Shown piece after piece: positions 1 to 5,225 of a stretch of 10,458 nucleotides of DNA. Both the position numbers and the translations under genes were made by a program. The notes beneath the pieces are model-generated. The model saw nothing but the letters and a program-made list of their open reading frames with translations. It was not told the origin of the DNA and did not search any database. Positions within the stretch are counted from its first letter, which is position 1; every line of letters starts with the position of its first letter. The DNA lies in contig CAMPHR010000064.1 in the NCBI GenBank assembly GCA_946886075.1, forward strand, positions 1-10,458. The letters run 5' to 3'. Source of the DNA: an uncultured Novosphingobium sp. GTDB lineage: Bacteria > Pseudomonadota > Alphaproteobacteria > Sphingomonadales > Sphingomonadaceae.

Positions 1-86
1 ACACCATCTACGCCGGTACAGACCAAATCCAACGCAACATCATATCCGAACGCGCCCTCCAAATGCCACGTGAGCCAAGGGGGTGA
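1..86 (+). CDS. Acyl-CoA dehydrogenase, C-terminal end (partial)
   Basis: This is the 3' end of a gene that begins outside the window. Reading complete codons from base 3, the translation starts TIYAGTDQIQRNIISERAL and ends in PREPRG before a TGA at 84-86. The pattern T-I-Y-A-G-T-x-x-I-Q-R-N-I-I-x-E-R is the hallmark C-terminus of FAD-dependent acyl-CoA dehydrogenases, where the four-helix C-terminal domain ends. Such enzymes introduce the alpha-beta double bond in acyl-CoA thioesters during oxidation of fatty acids, steroid side chains or terpenoids, in the cytoplasm. Only 27 complete codons are visible, so the subfamily and substrate cannot be judged. The alpha/beta hydrolase starts 67 nt downstream on the same strand, so the two may belong to one transcription unit. 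Confidence 0.85.
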   Translation, partial: TIYAGTDQIQRNIISERALQMPREPRG

Positions 87-153
87 GGAGTAGATTTTAA
101 GCTAGATTTTTCTAATTAACGAATGAAGTGCACAGAAAAACGAGGAGAGTGAA
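87..153 (+). other. AT-rich leader between acyl-CoA dehydrogenase and hydrolase
   Basis: This 67-nt spacer is much more AT-rich than its surroundings. It contains TAGATTTT twice, at 91-98 and 103-110, and the small dyad TAGA-TTTT-TCTA at 103-114. It ends in a good Shine-Dalgarno, GAGGAG at 142-147, placed 6 nt before the ATG at 154. The AT-rich block could carry a promoter for the hydrolase, but I see no convincing -35/-10 pair. Confidence 0.4.
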
Positions 154-1101
154 ATGCCCTTGGACCCACAGCTGGAAGCCATGTTTGCCAATCAACCGGA
201 ATGGCCGCCGATCCGGACCGTTCCGGTGCCAGCTTTGCGGGAGGCGGTGCGGTCGAGTTCGGTTCAGTTGCCGCCGCCGCAGGTGTCGCTGGCGTCTGTT
301 TCCAATCGGACCATTCCGGGCCCGGCGGGTGAGATTCCGGTGCGAATCTACACGCCCGAGGGCAAGGGACCTTTCCCGGTCACCGTCTATTTCCATGGCG
401 GCGGGTTCGTGGTGGGCGACCTCGACACGCAGGATATGATCGCGCGTGGCCTGGCGGGGGGCGCGGAGACCATCGTGGTGTCGGTGGACTACCGACTGGC
501 GCCCGAACATAAGTTCCCGGCGGCGTTCGAGGATAGCTGGGTGGCGACCCAGTGGGCCGCGGCCAATGCGGCCGAACTGGGTGGAGACCCCGCGCTGATC
601 GCGGTTGCAGGCGATAGTGCTGGCGGCGTTCTGGCGAGCGCCTGCGCGCTTCTCGCCCGCGATGCCGGTGCGCCGCGCCTCGCCGCGCAGATCAACTGGT
701 ATGGCCCCGGCATCCACCCGATCCCGGAAGAAGGTTCCGCCCTCGAATTTGCCAACGGTCCTGTCCTCCGCCTGGAAGATGCCCATTATTTCTGGGAACT
801 GCACATCAAGGACGAAATCGATTATGACGATTTCCGCGCCAGTCCGATGAAGGCGACAAGCCATCAGGGCCTCGCGCCCGCGTTCATCGCCAGCGCCGAG
901 TGCGACCCCATCCGCGATGCGGTCGAAGCCTATGGCCCGGTGCTGGAGAAGGCCGGAGTGGAAGTCGAAGTGAAGCGTTATCCGGGCATGGCGCACGGTT
1001 TCGTGTCATGGATCGGCTTCCTTCCGGGAGCGCAACAAGCGATGGCCGATGCCTGTGCTTTTGCGAAGAAGCAGTTCGTGGCGGCGCGTCAGACTGCGTG
1101 A
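154..1101 (+). CDS. Alpha/beta hydrolase, hormone-sensitive-lipase (HSL/family IV) type esterase
   Basis: This is a 315-residue cytoplasmic serine hydrolase that probably cleaves carboxylic esters of small or medium acids. All family landmarks are visible: the oxyanion-hole motif HGGG at residues 81-84, YRLAPEH at 113-119, the nucleophile elbow G-D-S-A-G with Ser155, the acid Asp251 in the DPIRD segment, and His281 in AHGF. About 60 N-terminal residues form the cap region usual in HSL-type esterases, and the length fits the family (about 300-320). There is no signal peptide. The ATG start is supported by GAGGAG 6 nt upstream. It follows an acyl-CoA dehydrogenase end on the same strand, so it may release an acid or alcohol that then enters oxidation. 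The substrate is unknown; lactonase or amidase activity cannot be excluded. Confidence 0.93.
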   Translation: MPLDPQLEAMFANQPEWPPIRTVPVPALREAVRSSSVQLPPPQVSLASVSNRTIPGPAGEIPVRIYTPEGKGPFPVTVYFHGGGFVVGDLDTQDMIARGLAGGAETIVVSVDYRLAPEHKFPAAFEDSWVATQWAAANAAELGGDPALIAVAGDSAGGVLASACALLARDAGAPRLAAQINWYGPGIHPIPEEGSALEFANGPVLRLEDAHYFWELHIKDEIDYDDFRASPMKATSHQGLAPAFIASAECDPIRDAVEAYGPVLEKAGVEVEVKRYPGMAHGFVSWIGFLPGAQQAMADACAFAKKQFVAARQTA

Positions 1102-1116
1102 GCTGGATAAGCGGAA

Positions 1117-1146
1117 GGGCGGCGCTTGCGAAAGCTGGAGCCGCCC
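1117..1146 (+). terminator. GC-rich hairpin after the hydrolase, possible terminator
   Basis: GGGCGGC (1117-1123) pairs with GCCGCCC (1140-1146). Inside it a smaller stem, GCTT (1124-1127) with AAGC (1132-1135), closes on GCGA. The hairpin starts 15 nt after the hydrolase stop. No strong T-run follows immediately (CTTCGTTAAAG), so it is either a weak intrinsic terminator or an mRNA 3'-end stabiliser. Confidence 0.45.
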
Positions 1147-1150
1147 CTTC

Positions 1151-1210
1151 GTTAAAGCATTTTCGAAGCAGATGGGGTCATCTACTGGCTCGGAAAATGC
1201 GAGAACAAAC
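1151..1210. repeat. Dispersed-type compound palindromic repeat
   Basis: The outer arms GCATTTTC (1157-1164) and GAAAATGC (1193-1200) are a perfect 8-bp inverted repeat. They enclose a second stem, AGATG (1170-1174) with CATCT (1179-1183), closed by GGGT. The flanks, GTTAAAGCATTTTCGA on the left and GGAAAATGCGA-ACAAAC on the right, resemble a palindromic intergenic element common in Rhizobiales and sphingomonads; this comparison is from memory. It sits between two convergent genes, the usual place for such elements. Function is unknown; it could end or stabilise transcripts from both sides. Confidence 0.55.
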
Positions 1211-1222
1211 AGGTGAAGCGGG

Positions 1223-1243
1223 ACCCCGGATCAAGTCCGGGGT
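1223..1243. repeat. Short REP-like hairpin (ccggatcaagtccgg type)
   Basis: ACCCCGGA (1223-1230) and TCCGGGGT (1236-1243) form a perfect 8-bp stem around a TCAAG loop, followed by GACGATA. A hairpin with this core is extremely frequent between genes in sphingomonads (from memory). A diverged relative lies at 3377-3403 in reverse order. It lies 60 nt before the stop of the convergent SnoaL gene and could contribute to transcription termination. Confidence 0.55.
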
Positions 1244-1302
1244 GACGATAACGCAAAGATGATCAACTCTAAGCATACACAGCGGCCTGCTGCGCCCTGC
1301 CG

Positions 1303-1761
1303 CTATCGTCCGCCGATCAGCGTCCGCGCGTCGGCAGATCCGTCGAGCAGCTGGTTGGTGCGACGGGCCACTTTCCATTCCGCGCCGACGCGGACGAGAT
1401 GCCACATATTGGCGGAAGCCCGATGCGCTTCCCACTTGTCGCCGGATTTGCGGAAGACGACGGAATAGGTCCGCGCAGTTGCGCGGTCGCCATCCAGGTC
1501 GATGACGGGCGGGCTAAGCACATGGGCGGCTCCCCCATGGATCAAGCCCTGGTGGCTTTCCCCCTCCAGCAAGGCCTGGATCGCGGCGCGGCCCGTATAG
1601 CTGCCGAAGCCGCCGACTTCGTAGACGCCGTCCTCCGTCCAAAGAGCAGCAGCCCCCGCGCAGTCGCCCGCGTCCGCCAAAGGCCCGTATCGCGCGATCA
1701 AGTCGCGTATCGCCTCCCTGTCCTCCAGAAGGGCGATGCGCGTGGCCAGATCAGCAGGCAC
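1303..1761 (-). CDS. SnoaL-like / NTF2-fold protein (nuclear transport factor 2 family)
   Basis: The preferred reading is 152 residues from a GTG at 1761-1759, which lies 2 nt after the TGA (1766-1764) of the DUF1214 gene, so translation is probably coupled. The open frame runs on to 1824, but that extension would overlap the upstream gene and looks nothing like the family. The pattern fits a single SnoaL_4-type cone domain: an N-terminal helix with L-E-D-R-E-A-I-R-D-L, then Y25, D30, the strand motif W-T-E-D-G-V-Y-E at 41-48, and H80 before PPVIDLDGD. Family enzymes such as scytalone dehydratase, LinA and ketosteroid-isomerase relatives do dehydration, dehydrohalogenation or isomerisation; many others are uncharacterised. 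D30 and H80 occupy the places of the usual Asp-His pair, but the HxxTN context is lost here (H-V-L-S-P). No signal peptide. Specific function unknown. Confidence 0.85.
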   Translation of the reverse strand: MPADLATRIALLEDREAIRDLIARYGPLADAGDCAGAAALWTEDGVYEVGGFGSYTGRAAIQALLEGESHQGLIHGGAAHVLSPPVIDLDGDRATARTYSVVFRKSGDKWEAHRASANMWHLVRVGAEWKVARRTNQLLDGSADARTLIGGR

Positions 1762-1763
1762 GG

Positions 1764-2852
1764 TCAGAGCTTCACGACCTTGCACTGCGGGACGGGATGA
1801 TCGGTCGCCTCGATCCAGCGCCACAGGCCCGTTCCCTTCCGGTGGCCGGACAGGTCGATCCAGTTGCCATAGCCGGGGTCCTTGTCGGCGCAGACGAGGA
1901 CGACGCTCCCGTCATCTTCATATTTCGCCTGCGCGCCATTGACCCACACCTTGCGGTTCACATGGTCCATGGATTCCATCCACCAATTGTCGATCTGGAA
2001 ATTCCAGAAGCGGCATTGCGGCGGCTTGGCGGTGATGACCAACGCTTCATCAGGGGCAAGATCATAATAGATATGCCCGTACCAGATTTTGGGATCGCCA
2101 CCGGCCCGCTGGTAGACCGACTGTTCCTTGCCCCCGTAAATGCGATTGGGCTGTTCCATGAACCATTGCGACCAATCGGCGAAGGTGTTGGCGGTGCCGC
2201 GCACCCAGGCGGCGGCGCCGTTCAGCTGCGCTTCGATCGTTTCCGGCGCCAGGATCGCGGGAACGGCAGGGCCTTCGCTGATCCGTTCGATCCGTACATC
2301 GGCCGCGACTTCGGCGCGCTTGTCATTGAAGGTCTGGCGAATGATGAGCAGCGTCGTGTCGTCCGCCATGGGCAGCCAGTTGCCGGGTTTTTGCGCCTTG
2401 CTGACGATGATTTCGAAACTGCCGTCGGGTTCCAGCTGCATGTCGGCAAGCTCGATCTCGCCGGTCGAGGCCATGGTCCCGTCGATCGCATAGCGATTCG
2501 CCTTCGACCCTATCGAGAAATAGGGCACGCTGTTCCGTTTACCGGTAATGCGATATTCACGATCCCCGCGGACGACGATCTGCTGGTAGAGATTGTCGGG
2601 ATTGTCGGCGCCGATCTTGATCGTGTCGTCAGTCAGCAGGAAAATGCGCGGAAAATCCGGATCGCTGGAATCGACCAGCATGTTGAGGGCCGTGCGCGTC
2701 AGGCGGGACAGGTAACGCAACCCTTCCGCCTGATCGATCGCCGTGCCCGGCGCTGTGGAACGGTCCAGCACCTCACCAGCCTGCGCCAGTCGATCGCAGA
2801 ATTGTCGCCAAACCGCCGACAACCGGATATCAGCTGTTGCTTCTTCGGCCAT
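1764..2852 (-). CDS. DUF1214 domain-containing protein, function unknown
   Basis: This is a protein of about 362 residues with no signal peptide or membrane segment, so probably cytoplasmic. The C-terminal third (about residues 270-345) has the aromatic-rich DUF1214 pattern: CRFWNFQIDNWWMES, later PGYGNWIDLSGHRKGTG and LWRW. Around residues 81-110, G-A-D-N-P-D-N-x-Y followed by a strand with Y-R-I-T-G-K-R also looks conserved in this family. Several starts are in frame: ATG at 2867, 2855 and 2852. GGAG at 2862-2859 leaves 6 nt to the ATG at 2852 and only 3 nt to 2855, and it lies inside the reading frame of the 2867 start, so 2852 is preferred. The gene heads a pair with the SnoaL-like gene. 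DUF1214 proteins recur near sphingomonad and mycobacterial catabolic genes, but no reaction is firmly known, and none is assigned here. Confidence 0.85.
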   Translation of the reverse strand: MAEEATADIRLSAVWRQFCDRLAQAGEVLDRSTAPGTAIDQAEGLRYLSRLTRTALNMLVDSSDPDFPRIFLLTDDTIKIGADNPDNLYQQIVVRGDREYRITGKRNSVPYFSIGSKANRYAIDGTMASTGEIELADMQLEPDGSFEIIVSKAQKPGNWLPMADDTTLLIIRQTFNDKRAEVAADVRIERISEGPAVPAILAPETIEAQLNGAAAWVRGTANTFADWSQWFMEQPNRIYGGKEQSVYQRAGGDPKIWYGHIYYDLAPDEALVITAKPPQCRFWNFQIDNWWMESMDHVNRKVWVNGAQAKYEDDGSVVLVCADKDPGYGNWIDLSGHRKGTGLWRWIEATDHPVPQCKVVKL

Positions 2853-2858
2853 CATTCT

Positions 2859-2862
2859 CTCC
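2859..2862 (-). promoter_or_regulatory. Ribosome binding site deciding the DUF1214 start
   Basis: GGAG on the minus strand (TTGGAGAGAATGATGG context) sits 6 nt before the ATG at 2852 and 3 nt before the ATG at 2855. It rules against the longer ATG at 2867, which lies upstream of this motif. Confidence 0.6.
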
Positions 2863-2881
2863 AACATGCGTATCAGTTGCG

Positions 2882-2913
2882 CTATCTTACGCCATGTTCA
2901 AGCGGTAAGATAG
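2882..2913. promoter_or_regulatory. Inverted repeat in the divergent promoter region (putative operator)
   Basis: CTATCTTAC (2882-2890) and GTAAGATAG (2905-2913) are perfect 9-bp inverted arms separated by 14 bp, 23 bp centre to centre. The site lies between the divergent starts of the DUF1214 gene (2852, minus) and the VOC gene (2955, plus). Each strand also contains TATCTT-N17-TAAGAT, a poor -35 paired with a fair -10, so symmetrical overlapping promoters inside the dyad are conceivable. The size and position suit a dimeric repressor or activator controlling both directions; the regulator is not in the window. Confidence 0.55.
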
Positions 2914-2940
2914 AAATTGTCTCACATAAATGCGTAATAT

Positions 2941-2948
2941 GAAAGAGG
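2941..2948 (+). promoter_or_regulatory. Ribosome binding site of the VOC gene
   Basis: GAAAGAGG ends 6 nt before the ATG at 2955. An in-frame TTG at 2949 touches this motif directly and so cannot use it, which decides in favour of the ATG. Confidence 0.65.
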
Positions 2949-2954
2949 TTGAGG

Positions 2955-3356
2955 ATGACTGCACTAGCCTTCAGTTTCACCAAGATTATCGTCAAGGACC
3001 TTGCCGCCGCCGAACGTTTCTACACCGAGCTGTTCGGGCTTGAGGTGGTGGGTTATCTCAATCTCGGCGAAGGCGAAGAGCTGATGAATGAGGTGATCCT
3101 CAAAACCGCTGGCGCGCAGCCGCCCGCGCCCAATTTCATCCTGGTCAGCTATCCCAACCGGCCTTCGCCCGCCACCGGAGAAGCGACGACCGGCTTTGTC
3201 GTGGACGATATCGACGCGACCTTGGACAAGGCAGTTGCCACCGGTGGAACAGTCGAGGTCCCTGCCACCGACGTACCCGAACATGGCTTGCGCGCGGCTT
3301 ATATGATCGATCCTCAAGGTCACCGGGTGGAGTTGCTGCAGATGCTGAAAGCCTGA
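2955..3356 (+). CDS. VOC-superfamily (glyoxalase/bleomycin-resistance fold) protein
   Basis: This is a 133-residue single-module VOC protein, typical for stand-alone family members that work as dimers. The two beta-alpha-beta-beta-beta repeats are recognisable: KIIVKDLAAAERFYTELFGLEVV near residues 10-32, then TGFVVDDIDATLDKAVATGG at 79-98, and the closing strand MIDPQGHRVELLQ at 117-129. Glu126 matches the last metal ligand of the family. The usual His at the start of the first strand (here T9-K10) and of the third (T79-G80) are missing, so a classical glyoxalase I or extradiol dioxygenase metal site is unlikely. It could be a binding/sequestration protein or an epimerase-like relative. The ATG at 2955 is supported by its Shine-Dalgarno. 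It is divergent from the DUF1214-SnoaL pair across a dyad that may coordinate them. Confidence 0.88.
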   Translation: MTALAFSFTKIIVKDLAAAERFYTELFGLEVVGYLNLGEGEELMNEVILKTAGAQPPAPNFILVSYPNRPSPATGEATTGFVVDDIDATLDKAVATGGTVEVPATDVPEHGLRAAYMIDPQGHRVELLQMLKA

Positions 3357-3376
3357 AGCTTCAACTTTGAGGGATT

Positions 3377-3403
3377 GTCACCCCGAGTCGAGCCCGGAGT
3401 GAC
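3377..3403. repeat. Diverged REP-like hairpin between convergent genes
   Basis: GTCAC-C-CCG (3377-3385) faces CGG-A-GTGAC (3395-3403): 5 plus 3 paired bases around one mismatch, followed by GATACGG. It looks like a degenerate relative of the hairpin at 1223-1243, with which it shares GTGACGATA. It lies 20 nt after the VOC stop and 34 nt before the end of the convergent dehydrogenase, so it may act as a weak bidirectional terminator. Confidence 0.45.
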
Positions 3404-3437
3404 GATACGGGGACGGTGATGCTTCCGATGCGCCAGA

Positions 3438-4511
3438 TTACATTGCGTGATCGATGACGGCGCGGGTGACTTCCCCCGCCTTTAGCGCGGCGATCGCTTC
3501 GTTGATCTGGTCGAGCGGCCAGATGCCGCTGATCTGATCGGCGATGTTGAGGCGGCCGTCGCGCGCCTGGGCGATGAGTTCGGGATAGTCCCTTTCGGGA
3601 AGCGCGCCACCGTTCATCGTCGCGATAACTTCGCCGCCCATCACGAAGCTGCCGAGCGGCAATGCCGCTTCCGCGCCAGGGCGCGACATGCCGATCAGCA
3701 CGACACGGCCGCCGCGCTTCGTGCAACGCAAGGCGGTGTTGATGGCGCCCACCGCGCCGCTGCATTCGACTACCACATCGATGGGGCCAAATTCGCTTGC
3801 CAAAGCCGCGGCGGCCGTGTCGCTATCCTGCGCGGGATCGGCCAATAGAAAAGCGCTCGCGCCAAATTGCCGCGCCGTTGCTTCCTTAGCGGGATTGGCG
3901 TCGACGGCGATCACATGGGCGCCATTGCGGGCAGCGCCCTGGATGGCGTTGACGCCGATGCCACCGACGCCGAACACGGCGACATTGTCCCCGGCCCGAA
4001 CGCGGCCCAGGACGCGCGCGGCGCAGACGCCGGTGGAGACGGCGCACCCGATCAGCGCACCTTGTTCCAGCGGCAAGTCCTCGATCGCGAACAATTGCGA
4101 GGCCTTTACCACGATTTCACTGGCGAAGGAGGAGACGTTGGCGAAGGAGGCGACGGGTTTCCCATCCAGTTCGAACGGGAAGCCGGGCGCCATGCCCCAA
4201 TTGATGTCGCAATTATGGGGTTCGCCGCGCTGGCACTCCCGGCATTGTCCGCAGGGCGTTTGCGTGCCGACGCAGACGTGGTCACCTACCGACCAGCCTT
4301 CCACGCTGGGGCCAAGCTCCGCGATCTCGCCAGCGGCCTCATGCCCCAGGACGACCGGGAGATTGGGCAGATGCGGCGTCAGCATCGCTATGTCGCTGTG
4401 ACAGATGCCGGAGCGCAGCACGCGGACACGGACTTCGCCGGGCCCGACGGGGCGAAGCGTCACTGCGTCGCTGATGAAGAGGGACTGCCCATCCCACACC
4501 GCGGCCCTCAT
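3438..4511 (-). CDS. Zinc-dependent alcohol dehydrogenase (MDR superfamily)
   Basis: This is a 357-residue medium-chain dehydrogenase that would oxidise an alcohol to an aldehyde or ketone (or the reverse) with a nicotinamide cofactor, in the cytoplasm. The catalytic zinc ligands are present: Cys37 in GICHSD, His57 with Glu58 in GHEAAG, and Cys156 in GCAVSTG. The structural zinc lobe is complete (Cys87, Cys90, Cys93, Cys101). The Rossmann fingerprint G-V-G-G-I-G is at 181-186, and Asp204 at the end of the second strand points to NAD(H) rather than NADP(H). The layout resembles class III/aryl-alcohol type enzymes, but the substrate cannot be fixed. The start ATG overlaps the stop of the upstream SnoaL gene as ATGA (4511-4508), so the two are translationally coupled and probably act in one pathway. 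Confidence 0.94.
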   Translation of the reverse strand: MRAAVWDGQSLFISDAVTLRPVGPGEVRVRVLRSGICHSDIAMLTPHLPNLPVVLGHEAAGEIAELGPSVEGWSVGDHVCVGTQTPCGQCRECQRGEPHNCDINWGMAPGFPFELDGKPVASFANVSSFASEIVVKASQLFAIEDLPLEQGALIGCAVSTGVCAARVLGRVRAGDNVAVFGVGGIGVNAIQGAARNGAHVIAVDANPAKEATARQFGASAFLLADPAQDSDTAAAALASEFGPIDVVVECSGAVGAINTALRCTKRGGRVVLIGMSRPGAEAALPLGSFVMGGEVIATMNGGALPERDYPELIAQARDGRLNIADQISGIWPLDQINEAIAALKAGEVTRAVIDHAM

Positions 4512-5023
4512 GCGCCCAACCCCGCCAGCAGGGGGTAGCGGAAGGATGGATCGTCGCGATCCGCCCGGCCATTGGGTGCATCCTTGCTCATCCGTTCAAA
4601 TGCTCCTTGATCGACTGTTGTGATCGACCCGTGATCAAAGACGAGGCTGCGATAGCTGAACTTCCATTGCCCGTCGCGCCGTTCGTACCGGTCGAGATAG
4701 CGGCCAAGCGCGATGAAGAGCTTGGCGTCCGGCCCATGGGTTCGATGCCACGCCTCTACATAATGCTCCCCCTCGGCATGGTCGCCATCGATGACGAACA
4801 GGCTGTTGGTGATGCTGTGGCGGGTCAGGCTCCAATGCGCGGTCACTTCCGGCAGCCAGGCGACGAACGCATCGGGCCCGCCCTGGAACATCGCTCCATG
4901 ATCGTCGACCGCATCGTCATGATAGAGGCTGCGGACAAGCGCGAAGTCGCGGCGATCGCATCCGCGGCAATAGCGCATCACCAGATCGTGCAGCGCAATC
5001 CGGTCGAGCAATGACTGCGACAT
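4508..5023 (-). CDS. SnoaL-like / NTF2-fold protein with LinA-type Asp-His dyad
   Basis: This is a 171-residue protein of the SnoaL_4 group, which includes LinA (gamma-HCH dehydrochlorinase), scytalone dehydratase and bile-acid 7-alpha-dehydratase BaiE. Numbered from the ATG at 5023, it shows RYCRGCDRRDF at 17-27 with Asp23, YHDDAVDDHG at 34-43, RHSITN at 68-73 with His69, and later YERRDGQWKF. Asp23 and His69 fall where LinA has Asp25 and His73, so an acid-base dyad is plausible. The frame is open to 5110, but the start at 5023 has GGAGAG (5033-5028) just upstream and the family homology begins there. It is cytoplasmic by lack of a signal peptide. It is coupled by ATGA overlap to the zinc alcohol dehydrogenase. 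Dehydratase or isomerase action on a cyclic intermediate is an inference; many relatives have no known activity. Confidence 0.9.
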   Translation of the reverse strand: MSQSLLDRIALHDLVMRYCRGCDRRDFALVRSLYHDDAVDDHGAMFQGGPDAFVAWLPEVTAHWSLTRHSITNSLFVIDGDHAEGEHYVEAWHRTHGPDAKLFIALGRYLDRYERRDGQWKFSYRSLVFDHGSITTVDQGAFERMSKDAPNGRADRDDPSFRYPLLAGLGA

Positions 5024-5027
5024 GGGT

Positions 5028-5033
5028 CTCTCC
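5028..5033 (-). promoter_or_regulatory. Ribosome binding site deciding the SnoaL start
   Basis: GGAGAG on the minus strand lies 4 nt (its GGAG core 6 nt) before the ATG at 5023. It favours this start over the upstream in-frame ATGs at 5035 and 5110, which lack such a site or the family homology. Confidence 0.6.
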
Positions 5034-5058
5034 ATTTTGGCGCCAAGGGCCGGATTCT

Positions 5059-5087
5059 TATCACTCCACGACGTGGAATAGCGCCAA
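5059..5087 (-). promoter_or_regulatory. Possible promoter/operator of the SnoaL-ADH pair
   Basis: A perfect 13-bp palindrome TCCACG-A-CGTGGA occupies 5065-5077, about 40-54 nt before the SnoaL start. On the minus strand a TTGGCG (5087-5082) lies upstream of it, and a GATAAG, 19 nt further on, lies just downstream. A dyad within a long -35/-10 spacer is the layout used by MerR-family activators, but the hexamers are weak and this reading is only a suggestion. Confidence 0.3.
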
Positions 5088-5137
5088 TTCTGCGCATAGG
5101 GAAAGCGCAAAAGCGCCGAACCGCTGTTTTTCGTAAG

Positions 5138-5189
5138 GACAGCAATCGTTCAAAGCTGTCTGGAGTTCGTTAGCAGGATTGATTATGAT
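5138..5189 (+). promoter_or_regulatory. Inverted repeat with weak promoter upstream of the small ORF and efflux operon
   Basis: GACAGC (5138-5143) and GCTGTC (5155-5160) are 6-bp inverted arms separated by 11 bp. Directly downstream a TGGAGT (5161-5166) and TATGAT (5184-5189) are 17 bp apart; the -10 matches the sigma-70 consensus in 5 of 6 bases but the -35 only in 3. The dyad would sit just upstream of the -35, where an activator could bind. Without data this stays a weak candidate. Confidence 0.3.
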
Positions 5190-5225
5190 CCCGTTAACCC
5201 CGACTTTCAAAATATGGGGAAGAGG

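Noticed and set aside
112..996. Minus-strand open frame (294 codons) opposite the hydrolase
   Set aside because: The plus strand encodes all catalytic motifs of an HSL-type esterase; the antisense product has no recognisable pattern.
1102..1302. CRISPR array or mobile-element end, considered because of clustered palindromes
   Set aside because: The palindromes differ from one another, with no regular repeat-spacer period, no transposase fragment and no target-site duplication.
1797..2942. Long plus-strand open frame (381 codons) opposite the DUF1214 gene
   Set aside because: The minus-strand product has recognisable DUF1214 motifs and a good ribosome binding site. The plus-strand translation resembles no family and is a GC-driven shadow.
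3867..4538. Plus-strand open frame (223 codons) opposite the alcohol dehydrogenase
   Set aside because: The minus strand has complete zinc and NAD motifs; this frame is an antisense shadow.
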